32,905 nt of DNA from an uncultured Bacilli bacterium. Its GTDB lineage: Bacteria > Bacillota_I > Bacilli_A > RF39 > UBA660. The number at the start of each line of letters is the position of its first letter. The first letter of the stretch is position 1. The DNA is taken from assembly GCA_947630415.1 (NCBI GenBank), contig CANRHM010000003.1:1-32905 (forward strand). Direction: 5' to 3'. The translations under genes and the position numbers were made by a program. Below are positions 17,091 through 25,417 of the stretch, piece by piece. The notes under the pieces were generated by a model. The model was given only the letters and a program-made list of their open reading frames with translations, was not told the origin of the DNA and searched no databases.

Positions 17091-17122
17091 TAGAAAATCG
17101 TCTTTTGTCGTTTTCTATCCCA

Positions 17123-18034
17123 TTATTCTTGGGTAATTTCTTCCAAGTTTAAGAGTTCTCTTTTGACCGAAGACTCATATGCATCAATTACTACAAAGAA
17201 ACTATCGGGGTCAATCTGCTTTACACCATTTGTCAGTTTAAAATAATCACGAGTGGGAATAACCGTCATTAAAACATGTTTCTTTTTCTCTAAGAAACCA
17301 CCCTTAACATTGAAAACCGTAACACCGGCATCTAACTCTTTTAAAATGAAAACCTTGACCTTTTCTTCTTCTGACGTAATGATATAGAAAGTTTTAGACT
17401 TGGAGATTCCTAAAAGAACTTTATCCATAACAATACTACTAACATAGAGAACAATGACTGAATAAAGGCCAATGGTAATACCAAAACAATAACTTCCTAT
17501 GATAATAACAATTAAGTTAATAATCATATTGACTTTACTGATACTAATTTTAAATTTTTCATAAATGATTTGACTTACAATCGTAAGACCTCCACTATTG
17601 AAGCCAACCTTGTAACAAATCCCATTGGTAAGTCCACTAAAAATACCAATGAATAACGATAATAGAATAAGATCTTTATTACCCACCATAATATATTCGC
17701 CAATATCTTTTGTCCATTCAACAAAAAGCGGAAAAACGAAAGTAGCAATAACCGCTCCTCCCGTTTTTTCAGGTCCCAACATGAAAAGACTAACGATTAG
17801 TAAAACAAAGCAAAGTACAAAAATCGTTGTTGCAGGAGATACATGAAATAGATGTTCAACAATCATGGCAACACTTCCATTTCCACCTGAAATAAGATGA
17901 GTTGGAAGTTGTAAAAGATTAAACATAACGGCATTGACAAAAAGCGCACCACAGAGAATAAGTGAACGGATAATCAAATGCCTCGATTTCATTTTAGGAG
18001 CCGTTTTCTCTTCTTCCTTTTTAAAAAACTTCAT
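17123..18034 (-). CDS. YitT family membrane protein (DUF161/DUF2179)
   Basis: 303 aa from the ATG at 18034, preceded by GGAGGTG; longer in-frame starts overlap the previous gene. A basic N-terminus (KFFKKEEEK) is followed by about five to six membrane helices (33-230) containing FNSGGLTIVSQII, then a soluble DUF2179 domain (about 230-300: KTFYIITSEEEKVKVFILKE ... IDPDSFFVVIDAYE). YitT proteins are widespread in Bacillota; their substrate is unknown. It starts 1 nt after the stop of a second YitT gene, so the two may form a heteromer. The pair is the tail of the prfB operon. Confidence 0.9.
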   Translation of the reverse strand: MKFFKKEEEKTAPKMKSRHLIIRSLILCGALFVNAVMFNLLQLPTHLISGGNGSVAMIVEHLFHVSPATTIFVLCFVLLIVSLFMLGPEKTGGAVIATFVFPLFVEWTKDIGEYIMVGNKDLILLSLFIGIFSGLTNGICYKVGFNSGGLTIVSQIIYEKFKISISKVNMIINLIVIIIGSYCFGITIGLYSVIVLYVSSIVMDKVLLGISKSKTFYIITSEEEKVKVFILKELDAGVTVFNVKGGFLEKKKHVLMTVIPTRDYFKLTNGVKQIDPDSFFVVIDAYESSVKRELLNLEEITQE

Positions 18035-18035
18035 C

Positions 18036-18923
18036 TTAAGCACCTCCAGAAACCTCATAAGCATCACTTGCTACAAAGAAAGCCGATGGATCGATCTGGA
18101 AAATACCTTCTTTTAATTTAAAGTATTCGTTTGTGGGAACCACACACATCAACACTTTTTGTTTTTCTTTGGTATATCCTCCTCTTGCATCAAAAATAGT
18201 TACTCCATGATTTAAATAAGTTAAAATATATTCTTTGATTTCCACATCTTTTTCGGTAATAATGTAGAATGCTTTAGAACTTGAAATACCTAGAATCACT
18301 TTATCCGTTAAAATACTGATAATATACAAAACGATGATACCATACATAAGTCTTGTAACACCAAAGAAGAAAACACTACTGAAGACGATTAAGCCATCGC
18401 TTAACAACATCGCATTTCCTAAACTCATGTGCGCATATTTTGAAACAATTTGGTTGATGATATCCGTTCCACCAGTCGTAAATCCCGCTTTAAATATGAG
18501 TCCTGCACCAAGACCATAAAGCACTCCTCCAAAAAGAGCAAGCAATAACACCTGAGAAGTATCTACTGTAACATAATTACCAATCGTAGAAGTTAGTTGA
18601 ACAGCAAGTGGAAAGAGTAAAGAACCTAGAATCGATCCTTTGGTCTTTTCCCATCCTAAAGTAAAGTAACTAACTACTAATAAAATAATCGAACCCACTA
18701 AAATAAAGAAGGAAGGTTCAATATTCCATAAACTTTTAAAGATGATAGAAAGTCCACTTAAACCTCCAAAAACAATATTATTAGGAAGTAAAAACAAGTT
18801 GAAAGCAATGGAAGCAATAACAATACCAACGACTAACTCAATATAACGACGAATGATTTTAGTACCGTTAACTTTCTTTATAATTTCATCGGTTTTAGGT
18901 TTCTTTCTTCCAAATAATCTCAT
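18036..18923 (-). CDS. YitT family membrane protein (DUF161/DUF2179), paralogue
   Basis: 295 aa with the same architecture as its downstream neighbour: basic N-terminus, membrane part (about 30-215) with FTTGGTDIINQIV, and C-terminal DUF2179 (KAFYIITEKDVEIKEYI ... IDPSAFFVASDAYE). Its ATG overlaps the TGA of prfB by 4 nt, so translation is coupled to release factor 2. The two YitT copies are clearly paralogous yet well diverged, which argues for an old duplication rather than a recent one. Function of the family is not established. Confidence 0.9.
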   Translation of the reverse strand: MRLFGRKKPKTDEIIKKVNGTKIIRRYIELVVGIVIASIAFNLFLLPNNIVFGGLSGLSIIFKSLWNIEPSFFILVGSIILLVVSYFTLGWEKTKGSILGSLLFPLAVQLTSTIGNYVTVDTSQVLLLALFGGVLYGLGAGLIFKAGFTTGGTDIINQIVSKYAHMSLGNAMLLSDGLIVFSSVFFFGVTRLMYGIIVLYIISILTDKVILGISSSKAFYIITEKDVEIKEYILTYLNHGVTIFDARGGYTKEKQKVLMCVVPTNEYFKLKEGIFQIDPSAFFVASDAYEVSGGA

Positions 18924-20018
18924 ACATTTACCTCCTTCAAATAACTTTCAATAAATAGATCAAGGTCGCCATCTAAGACTTTGGAAACATTGCTGGTCTC
19001 AACCTTGGTTCTTGCATCTTTAACAAGGGAATACGGGTGAAGTACATAACTTCGGATTTGTGAACCAAAGTTGATAGAAGCGACTTCTCCTTTTAATTCT
19101 TTCTTTTCTTGTTGTTGTTTTTCCATTTCTAAAAGTTTAAGTTTGCCTTTTAAGATGGTAAGAGCTCTTTCTCTATTTTGTAACTGACTTCGCTCATTTT
19201 GACAAGTAACTACAATTTTCGTGGGAAGATGGGTAATACGTACGGCCGAATCTGTCGTGTTAACGTGTTGTCCTCCAGCACCTCCCGAACGATAAACATC
19301 TATTTTTAAATCTTTGGGATCAATTTCAATATCGATACTATTATCAATTTCAGGCGTTACTTCAATAGAAGCAAAGGAGGTATGTCGTTTATTATTAGCA
19401 TCAAATGGAGACAAACGTACTAAACGATGAACTCCTCGTTCACACTTTAAATAACCGTAAGCATAACTTCCTTTAATTAGAAGAGATGCCGATTTAATAC
19501 CTACTTCTTCCCCTTCTTGATAATCTAGTACCTCAATCTTGTATCCTTTCTTTTCAGCATATCTTGTGTACATTCTGTATAACATCATAGCCCAATCACA
19601 AGCTTCTGTTCCCCCTGCTCCAGAATGTACTTCTAAAATACAATTATTTTGGTCATACGGACCACTTAGTAAAAGAAATAACGATAACTCTTCGAGTTTT
19701 TTTTCCAAAGATGGAAGTGTTTCTTCGATAGAAGAAAGAATCTCACTATCCTCTTCTTCCATTAAATTAAACAAATCTAAATTATCTCCAATTTCCTTTT
19801 TTAATACGGTTATTTTTTCCGTAATATTTCTTAAACTAGACAATCTATCAATAACTTCTTTGGCCTCTTCTTGATGATCCCAAAAAGAAGCTTCATTCAT
19901 CTTTGCTTCTAAGTTTTTTTCTTCTTCTAATTTAGAATCAATGTCAAAGTGACCTCCATAAATCGCCAATTTCTTTTTGTAATTTCTCAAGTTGTCTCTT
20001 CATTTCATTTTTATCCAT
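18920..20018 (-). CDS. prfB: Peptide chain release factor 2, with programmed +1 frameshift
   Basis: Reads stop codons UGA and UAA and releases the peptide. Codons 1-24 run from the ATG at 20018 to CTT (19947-19949); then an in-frame TGA (19944-19946) is bypassed by a +1 shift, giving a 365-aa protein. The RF2 anticodon-like SPF (RLSPFDANN) and the catalytic GGQ (GGAGGQHVN) are present. The slip site AGG-TCA-CTT-TGA-C has the internal Shine-Dalgarno-like AGG three bases before CTT, as in most bacterial prfB genes; low RF2 causes more shifting, so it autoregulates. A coding region read only in the second frame would lack the true N-terminus. Followed by two YitT genes with ATGA overlap. Confidence 0.95.
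19943..19955 (-). promoter_or_regulatory. Programmed +1 ribosomal frameshift site of prfB
   Basis: On the - strand AGG-TCA-CTT-TGA-C: stimulatory AGG (19953-19955), slippery CTT (19947-19949), UGA stop with C as the weak-context following base. Codon 25 is the UGA; sliding one base gives GAC (Asp) and the long reading frame. Confidence 0.95.
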
Positions 20019-20052
20019 TTTTATCCCATTCCTTTTATTTATAACTAATTTT

Positions 20053-20082
20053 ATTATATCATAGCCCCATCTAAAACCACAA
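20053..20082 (-). promoter_or_regulatory. Extended -10 promoter of the prfB-yitT operon
   Basis: On the - strand TGATATAAT (TATAAT at 20053-20058) with TTGTGG (20077-20082) 18 nt upstream. It lies 35 nt before the prfB ATG and just after the terminator of the preceding gene. Confidence 0.65.
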
Positions 20083-20092
20083 ATAACTTCGA

Positions 20093-20118
20093 AGAAAAAA
20101 GAGAAATCTCTTTCTCTT
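20093..20118 (-). terminator. Terminator after the 431-aa membrane protein gene
   Basis: On the - strand AAGAGAAA-GAGA-TTTCTCTT (8-bp stem, 4-nt loop, 20099-20118) followed by further T. It abuts the stop codon at 20117. Confidence 0.85.
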
Positions 20119-21412
20119 AAGCTTCTTTAGGTTCTCTATAAGTTTGTTTAATATTGTATTTAACATCTGGTAAAGCCGCTACCTCTTCGATGGTATGAAC
20201 ATCGTATCCCCTACTTTGTAATAAGGAAATAAGTTCTTCTTCTGATAAATATTCTTCACTTAAACGATCCCACTCAATTTCGCCATTAAGATTGGTAAGC
20301 GGAACAATCTCTACTTTAATACGTGTTTCAATTTCTCTTGTTCCATCTTTAAATGGTTTAGTATCAGGGACTACACGAGTATACTCACTCCAAGCACTCC
20401 AAACCTCACTATCATCAATGCGTTTGGCATTAGGAGATGGTTTAGAAGGAAGAAGATCACTTCTCTCCATCTTTTCAACACGATAGTATTTGCTAGCATA
20501 CGTCTTGGTTTCTTCATCACGTTTTGCACCTTGAACAGGAGCCGTTAAATAATACGTAATTTCTTCATCGCGATTCGTAGTACCTGATGGATAATAATAT
20601 TTAGGTCCATCATCGTTTTGAATATACCATTTATAAGCAAAATTTTGAGATACTTCTTTAAATGGATAAAGTTCATTTGGACTTTCTTTATAGTATTCTG
20701 TAACTAATTCCGTATTGGATTTATCTTGTGGATAATAGAAACGAACATCTCCTTGGTAAGCCCAATTCTTATCACGGTAACGATAATAGGTCGTTTGTTT
20801 TACGATTTTATAATTGGTATAAGGTACTTCATCTAACCACATGGTTTCTTTTTCACCCACGGTGGTTTTATCGGTATTTAACTTTTCAGCTTGATAAGAG
20901 AAATTTACCTTGGCATTCATTTTCCCTAAAATATCTTGTTCATTGACTAAAGGCTTTTCTTCTCCATAGGCAACCGTTGAAGTATTGTTTTCACATTGCA
21001 TACTAACTTCAAAATGATAATTACCACTTTCAAGTTTACATACTTTAACCATACTTACATCTTTATCACACTTTTTATAATAGTTGATATCGGATATTAA
21101 TTTTTGTTCTTGTATAGTTTGTAAGGCTACCGTTGTACAACTTCCATTAGAAGATGGTAACTTCGTTGGATCAAACTCAAAATATGTTTTTGCACTCGCT
21201 AAAAAATAATCTTGTGCAAGCGTTGATCCTGGTTGCTCAAAAGGATCAATTTTACTCACTTCATACGCATGCATTCCAAATACAGCTATCAAACCAATTG
21301 CAATAACGGAAATGATAACAAGTGCTATACGATAACGTTTAATCGTCTTTTTACTTGAATATTGATTTGGATTTTCATAATCGGTAATATTTTTATATTC
21401 GTTATTATCCAT
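20117..21412 (-). CDS. Membrane-anchored extracellular protein of unknown function
   Basis: 431 aa. A hydrophilic cytoplasmic N-terminus (1-27), one membrane helix (about 28-49) and a large presumably extracellular region. The first outer segment has four cysteines spaced within about 70 residues (CTTV, KKCDK, VCKL, MQCE), likely two disulfides. The rest is rich in Tyr and Trp (YYRYRDKNW, FYYPQ, YKWYIQ, YYYPSG, YYLTAPV), giving a loosely repetitive beta-like pattern, then an acidic helical end (LSEEELISLLQSRGYDVHTIEEV). I do not recognise the family. It has its own promoter and terminator and lies directly upstream of prfB; nothing ties it to translation. Confidence 0.85.
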   Translation of the reverse strand: MDNNEYKNITDYENPNQYSSKKTIKRYRIALVIISVIAIGLIAVFGMHAYEVSKIDPFEQPGSTLAQDYFLASAKTYFEFDPTKLPSSNGSCTTVALQTIQEQKLISDINYYKKCDKDVSMVKVCKLESGNYHFEVSMQCENNTSTVAYGEEKPLVNEQDILGKMNAKVNFSYQAEKLNTDKTTVGEKETMWLDEVPYTNYKIVKQTTYYRYRDKNWAYQGDVRFYYPQDKSNTELVTEYYKESPNELYPFKEVSQNFAYKWYIQNDDGPKYYYPSGTTNRDEEITYYLTAPVQGAKRDEETKTYASKYYRVEKMERSDLLPSKPSPNAKRIDDSEVWSAWSEYTRVVPDTKPFKDGTREIETRIKVEIVPLTNLNGEIEWDRLSEEYLSEEELISLLQSRGYDVHTIEEVAALPDVKYNIKQTYREPKEA

Positions 21413-21437
21413 AAATTCCTCCTACTTTCCTACTTTA

Positions 21438-21467
21438 ACTATATCATGCCAAAAGAGGCTATTTCAA
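21438..21467 (-). promoter_or_regulatory. Promoter of the 431-aa membrane protein gene
   Basis: On the - strand TTGAAA (21462-21467), 18-nt spacer, TATAGT (21438-21443) with an extended TG. AGGAGG precedes the ATG at 21412. Confidence 0.65.
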
Positions 21468-21488
21468 GCAAAAGAAAAAGAAAATCGC

Positions 21489-21617
21489 TTATTTACGTCG
21501 ATTTTTTTCTAAATAAAGATTCTCTTTGGTAAAAGAATAACATTCTAAAGTAAAATCTAATAGAGGATTAGCATTTAAATTATTTTCAATATAGATGATA
21601 TTATTAATAAAATGCAC
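21489..21617 (-). CDS. Possible 42-aa small ORF
   Basis: A GTG-started frame of 42 codons fills most of the gap between the 198-aa gene and the next promoter. The translation (VHFINNIIYIENN ... YLEKNRRK) has ordinary amino acid composition and a basic end. AAGGAA lies 11 nt before the GTG and the upstream gene stops 20 nt earlier, so it could be a last small gene of that operon or the tail of a decayed gene. No homology is recognised; treat as doubtful. Confidence 0.3.
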   Translation of the reverse strand: MHFINNIIYIENNLNANPLLDFTLECYSFTKENLYLEKNRRK

Positions 21618-21637
21618 ACTTTTTCAGTTCCTTCTTT

Positions 21638-22234
21638 CTATTTTATAAGCATCTTAGTTATCTTGCTTTCTAAATCACTTCTTCTTTCTTGATTCGAATC
21701 TATCACAAAATAAGAAGACATTATACGAGGAATAATTTTAAAAGTTTCCCCTTCTATTTCCATTTCATAATAGGGAACTTGCTTACTTTTTAAAACAAAT
21801 TCATCTAACACATTATAAAAAGAAGTTCCTTCTTCAAACTTTAAAAAAAGAGGTCTATAACTAGGATTAGACGAATCTAAAAAATAAGGATTTCCTTGAT
21901 GAAAGAAAAGAATTACATAAGTACATCTATCAACTAGATCATCAAAAGATATAAAACCAAAATCAATAAGAACATTCCCGTTAGTATCATAGGTATTATC
22001 GCCTATGACATTACAAATGAATTTCTTTTTTTCTTTTTCCTGAAACCAATCTTTTAATCCATAAAAGATAGCACTTTCATCGTAATACTTTTTATCAATT
22101 CCTACTTCAAAAGGAATTAAGTATGCTAGAAAAGGATCTATTGGAACCACAAATTTTGAAGAAGGCGCAATCGACTGCATGCTCTTAGGTTTCAAATAGG
22201 ATCGTAATTGGTCGATTCCTTTAATGCTTTCCAT
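21638..22234 (-). CDS. Uncharacterised 198-aa protein paired with a nucleotidyltransferase-like gene
   Basis: 198 aa, soluble, mixed alpha/beta, aromatic-rich (ILFFHQGNPYFLDSSNPSYRPLF). No signal peptide, membrane helix or motif I know. AGAAGGAG precedes the ATG by 8 nt, and it begins 14 nt after the nucleotidyltransferase-like gene, so they form a two-gene unit. Such arrangement is seen in toxin-antitoxin and antibiotic-nucleotidyltransferase pairs, but nothing in this protein itself supports either role. Confidence 0.75.
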   Translation of the reverse strand: MESIKGIDQLRSYLKPKSMQSIAPSSKFVVPIDPFLAYLIPFEVGIDKKYYDESAIFYGLKDWFQEKEKKKFICNVIGDNTYDTNGNVLIDFGFISFDDLVDRCTYVILFFHQGNPYFLDSSNPSYRPLFLKFEEGTSFYNVLDEFVLKSKQVPYYEMEIEGETFKIIPRIMSSYFVIDSNQERRSDLESKITKMLIK

Positions 22235-22248
22235 ATATAAAACTCCTT

Positions 22249-22641
22249 CTAAAATTTCTTTTGTAATACTTTATCAATAAGTACAATATCTTTCTGGTCT
22301 TTTTCTCTATTTAAATATTGTTTTAGTTTTTTTACATCTTCTAATTTCTGAACTGGAATGCCTTCAATTAAATCAAAAGAAGGAGAATATAAATTGGAAC
22401 CAAAATTAATAGTATTATCGATATAATATAAACAATTGCCATCAGGTAGAACCCGCTCTAAAGTACAAGAATAATGCGTAAGCAAATACCTAAAATAAGA
22501 TTTAGTAACTGAAATATCAATATCTCTTGTTGTCTCTTTAACCCTTAAAAGAACGAGTGCTGCTCCCGAAATCACTAAATATTCATTTGGGTCAAAGGCA
22601 TACTGACGTAAAATAGTTAAAATTTGATTTCGATCAAACAT
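22249..22641 (-). CDS. Small nucleotidyltransferase-like protein
   Basis: 130 aa. YLVISGAALVLLRVKETTRDIDISV carries the small-residue turn and DID pair of pol beta-type nucleotidyltransferases (AbiEii/MNT-like); the end, LKQYLNREKDQKDIVLIDKVL, is the typical helix of that family (KxxxxREKDxxDI). The protein is small, so it is a minimal catalytic domain, possibly relying on a partner. First gene of a two-gene unit with promoter at 22674-22702; AAGGAA stands before the ATG. Role as antitoxin, toxin or regulator cannot be decided from the sequence. Confidence 0.7.
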   Translation of the reverse strand: MFDRNQILTILRQYAFDPNEYLVISGAALVLLRVKETTRDIDISVTKSYFRYLLTHYSCTLERVLPDGNCLYYIDNTINFGSNLYSPSFDLIEGIPVQKLEDVKKLKQYLNREKDQKDIVLIDKVLQKKF

Positions 22642-22673
22642 TTTATTCCTTCTTTCTCTAGTTATGTCTTTCT

Positions 22674-22702
22674 ATAATACGCTTTTAAGTTAAATTAAGC
22701 AA
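22674..22702 (-). promoter_or_regulatory. Putative promoter of the nucleotidyltransferase pair
   Basis: On the - strand TTGCTT (22697-22702), 17-nt spacer, TATTAT (22674-22679), 32 nt before the ATG at 22641. Confidence 0.5.
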
Positions 22703-22704
22703 GA

Positions 22705-22747
22705 AACAAAAAGACTTTAAACAAAAGTTAAGGCCTTTATAAAGTCT
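22705..22747 (-). terminator. Terminator after the 220-aa gene
   Basis: On the - strand AGACTTTA (22740-22747) pairs with TAAAGTCT (22712-22719), enclosing 20 nt with an internal AAAGGCCTT, then TTTTTGTTT. It follows the stop at 22756 by a few bases. Confidence 0.7.
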
Positions 22748-22755
22748 ATTTACAA

Positions 22756-23418
22756 TTACTTCTTCATTAAGATTTTTTCTTTTTGAGATAAATAATCCTT
22801 TTCACTAACTAAGTGATATTTTAAACAATCTTCTAATGAAGCTAGTTCTTGTCTTTTGGCTGTTTCTACTTCATTTTTCCAAAAACGTTCTTCTTCTAAC
22901 ATCGCTTTTATAGCCTCATCTTGTCCTTTTTTGATGCACAAATCAAAAAACTTGTACCTTGTATTATAATATCGATCTTGAAAATCATTAATGAATCTTT
23001 TTCCTCTTACAACTTTATTTTCTTGTTCAAAAGTAGCTTGTTCACTCAAAGGAATAGTGACCGTTCTTGTGGCATCTTCTAAGTCAAAATAAACAGAAAC
23101 CATATGTTCCTTATCTTCGTCATAATACGGCTTTCCAAATATTTCCTCGTATCTTTTAATAGATAGATCTATAGCCCAAAACCAAATGTGATTAGTCTCA
23201 TCAAGTGCACCACTTCCATACTTTTTAATCAATTTAGAAATTACATCTTTATAACAATTATCCACTCCAATATAAGATCTTTGTAACTCTAATAAGTACT
23301 TGTAACGTTTTACAATAGGATTTTCTTCTAATTCTTTAATCTCTTCAAAATCACTTTGTATAAGTCTTCTTTCCTCAGTATATTCTTTTCTTATTTGTTC
23401 TAATTCTTCTTTTTTCAT
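22756..23418 (-). CDS. Uncharacterised 220-aa helical protein
   Basis: 220 aa, strongly charged (Glu, Lys, Arg), helical, with a coiled-coil N-terminus (KKEELEQIRKEYTEERRL) and a charged C-terminal helix; the centre has YFDLEDATRTVTIPL, a short beta segment. No signal peptide or motif known to me. AGGAGG stands 9 nt before the ATG. It is flanked by a terminator on one side and a 58-nt gap on the other, so probably monocistronic. Confidence 0.75.
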   Translation of the reverse strand: MKKEELEQIRKEYTEERRLIQSDFEEIKELEENPIVKRYKYLLELQRSYIGVDNCYKDVISKLIKKYGSGALDETNHIWFWAIDLSIKRYEEIFGKPYYDEDKEHMVSVYFDLEDATRTVTIPLSEQATFEQENKVVRGKRFINDFQDRYYNTRYKFFDLCIKKGQDEAIKAMLEEERFWKNEVETAKRQELASLEDCLKYHLVSEKDYLSQKEKILMKK

Positions 23419-23476
23419 AATCCAAAACCTCCTATTTTCCCCTCTTACTTATAATAACTCAAAAATTAAATAATTT

Positions 23477-24523
23477 CTATTTTTTATATTTATTAAGAAG
23501 CTCATAAATATATTTATAATATTCTTCTTTATGCATGGTATATGTTTCTATAATTTTATTTGCTGTCTCATAAGCTTTTGCATAGTCTTTCTTGGTAATA
23601 AGTCCTTTGTCATAAACTTCTTTCAATTCATCCTCATCCATTATAGTAGGTTCATATTCATTAGGAATACAAACATCTAGTTTCATATCCACAAAATAAG
23701 GATTTTCCGGATCACTAAAATCATTCATTTTTGTTATATCAAAATAACTTTCAATCAATTGATCTTGATCATCAAACATAACGGTTAACCACCAATTTTG
23801 ATCTTTAGGGGCAAATATCAATTGTTTAAAATGATTATCTGCAATTTTTACTTTTCCAATAGGAGAATCAACTACTAAAGGAGAAGATACCTCAATGATA
23901 CTTAAATAACAAACTTTACCTTCAAAAAATTCATTCTTGATATCTTCAACTTTGGTTTCCTTTTTTAAAATTCTTTTCCAATCATTTCTTTTTAAATCTT
24001 TAAAACCAAACTTGATAGAATTATCAAATCTGATTCTAGTTAAATATTGACGATCCGTTTCTCCAACAATGAAAGCTCCACAGTTAAGTTGAACTTTTAA
24101 TGATGCTGGATTATCTTTATTAAAAGATAAATAAACTTCATCTTCGGATATTAGTTCTCTACACTTATCAATAGCAAGTTCTAATCCTTTTGTTGCATAG
24201 CCTTTTCCTCTCATATTAGGTAAAATGCCATATCCAATATGTCCTGGTCCTTTTTTTAAATAATCATTCAAATAATGTCTTATTTTAAAAAGACCAACAA
24301 TCTCATCATCCCATAAAAAGAAATAAGTATCCGGTACATGCCCTTCTTCTAATTCTAATCCTTCCGCATTTTTTAATAATTTAGGAATAACTTTTTCTCT
24401 TAATTCTTCCTTGGTAATATCATGATATTTGTTTTCAAAACCATTTTCATTAAACGGGATTGCCTTAAATGCCTTATATTCTTCCTCAATATCCTCATAG
24501 TTTATTTTCTTTAAATAAAGCAT
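23477..24523 (-). CDS. GNAT acetyltransferase fused to a DUF402 domain
   Basis: 348 aa. Residues 1-165 are a GNAT domain: GHIGYGILPNMRGKGYATKGL is the acetyl-CoA binding motif A (R/Q-x-x-G-x-G/A), and NPASLKVQLNCGAF the motif B end. Residues about 180-348 match DUF402: NWWLTVMFDDQDQL, YFDITKM, YFVDMKLDVCIP and the DEDEL helix, with the acidic residues that bind metal in the FomD/nucleoside-diphosphatase type proteins. The fusion joins an acyl transferase to a likely phosphohydrolase; substrate unknown. I use the ATG at 24523, behind GGGAGGT, not the upstream in-frame codon. It begins 14 nt after the CutA1-like gene. Confidence 0.8.
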   Translation of the reverse strand: MLYLKKINYEDIEEEYKAFKAIPFNENGFENKYHDITKEELREKVIPKLLKNAEGLELEEGHVPDTYFFLWDDEIVGLFKIRHYLNDYLKKGPGHIGYGILPNMRGKGYATKGLELAIDKCRELISEDEVYLSFNKDNPASLKVQLNCGAFIVGETDRQYLTRIRFDNSIKFGFKDLKRNDWKRILKKETKVEDIKNEFFEGKVCYLSIIEVSSPLVVDSPIGKVKIADNHFKQLIFAPKDQNWWLTVMFDDQDQLIESYFDITKMNDFSDPENPYFVDMKLDVCIPNEYEPTIMDEDELKEVYDKGLITKKDYAKAYETANKIIETYTMHKEEYYKYIYELLNKYKK

Positions 24524-24537
24524 ATGATTACCTCCCA

Positions 24538-24864
24538 TCACATATTGTTATTAGTTAGCTCTTCATCTATCCAATTTAGATAATCTTTACTAGTGCTTGT
24601 AATATCAAACACAGCAAATTCAAAACATTCATAACTATGTATAGAGCTAATTACTTTGTAAATCTTTTTTTGAAATTCCTTTTTGGTCGTCATTTGAAGT
24701 AAATACTCCTTTGATACTTCTCTTTGTTGATGATAGTTCCAACTACTTTCACTTTCAATGATATGGCAACTGACCACGACTTTCATGTCTAATAATTTTT
24801 TAACAATGTTATCAATTTCATCTATATTGTTACTGGCCGTTTCAATCATACAATATTTAGTCAT
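24538..24864 (-). CDS. CutA1-like protein
   Basis: 108 aa, the usual length of CutA1 (about 105-115). Matching landmarks are VVVSCHIIES (versus AACVN), SSWNYHQQREVSKEYLLQMTTKK (versus S-Y-W-g-..-E-..KT), SIHSYECFEFAVFDI (versus HPYE-PEI) and YLNWI near the end. CutA1 forms trimers and was linked to divalent metal tolerance, but its biochemical role is unsettled. It is divergent: the usual ACVN and HPYEVP are altered. It shares a promoter (24884-24892) with the GNAT-DUF402 gene downstream. Confidence 0.7.
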   Translation of the reverse strand: MTKYCMIETASNNIDEIDNIVKKLLDMKVVVSCHIIESESSWNYHQQREVSKEYLLQMTTKKEFQKKIYKVISSIHSYECFEFAVFDITSTSKDYLNWIDEELTNNNM

Positions 24865-24883
24865 AATAATCTCACCTATAAAA

Positions 24884-24892
24884 ATTATATCA
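24884..24892 (-). promoter_or_regulatory. Extended -10 promoter before the CutA1-like gene
   Basis: On the - strand TGATATAAT (TATAAT at 24884-24889), 20 nt before the ATG at 24864; AGGTGAGATT is the ribosome binding site. No clear -35. Confidence 0.55.
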
Positions 24893-24921
24893 TAATATCA
24901 AAAAGATAAAAATAATAGGGA

Positions 24922-25359
24922 TTATATTTCAAGTTCCATAACTACATGAACAATTCCTTCTTCTAAGAAATCATTGGAAACCACTTTAAATCCAAATTTT
25001 TCATAAAAACCTATGGCATGTTTTTGAGCATCCATACATATTTTTTTGCAATTCATTTTTTCTTTAATCGATTGCAAACTTTGTTCCATCAATTCTTTAC
25101 CTACACCATTTCCATGTTTTAAAGTTAAAACTCTACCAATTTTAACAATCGCTTTATGTTCATCCTGATAAAATGCTCTAAGATAGGCTACAACCTTATC
25201 ATCCTTCATAAAAAAGCAATGTAAACTATCATAATCAATGTCATCCATATCTTGATAATGAATATTTTGTTCCATAACAAAAATTTCTGATCTTGCTTTT
25301 AATATTTCATATATTTCTGTAGCGGATAATTCATTAAATTTTTTGGATATTAAATTCAT
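24922..25359 (-). CDS. ElaA-type GNAT acetyltransferase
   Basis: 145 aa from the ATG at 25359, which follows AAGGAG. The whole protein follows the ElaA pattern: FNELSATEIYEILKARSEIFVMEQ, YQDMDDIDYDSLHCF, KIGRVLTLKHGNGVGKELM (acetyl-CoA site), MDAQKHAIGFYEKFGFKVV and the C-terminal EEGIVHVVMEL. Members are N-acyltransferases of unknown physiological substrate. It starts 58 nt after the XRE regulator and may share its transcript. Confidence 0.88.
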   Translation of the reverse strand: MNLISKKFNELSATEIYEILKARSEIFVMEQNIHYQDMDDIDYDSLHCFFMKDDKVVAYLRAFYQDEHKAIVKIGRVLTLKHGNGVGKELMEQSLQSIKEKMNCKKICMDAQKHAIGFYEKFGFKVVSNDFLEEGIVHVVMELEI

Positions 25360-25417
25360 ATATTTTCTCCTTACCAATTATTGTTTATTTCACTTAAACT
25401 TATAAAAATAATATTAA

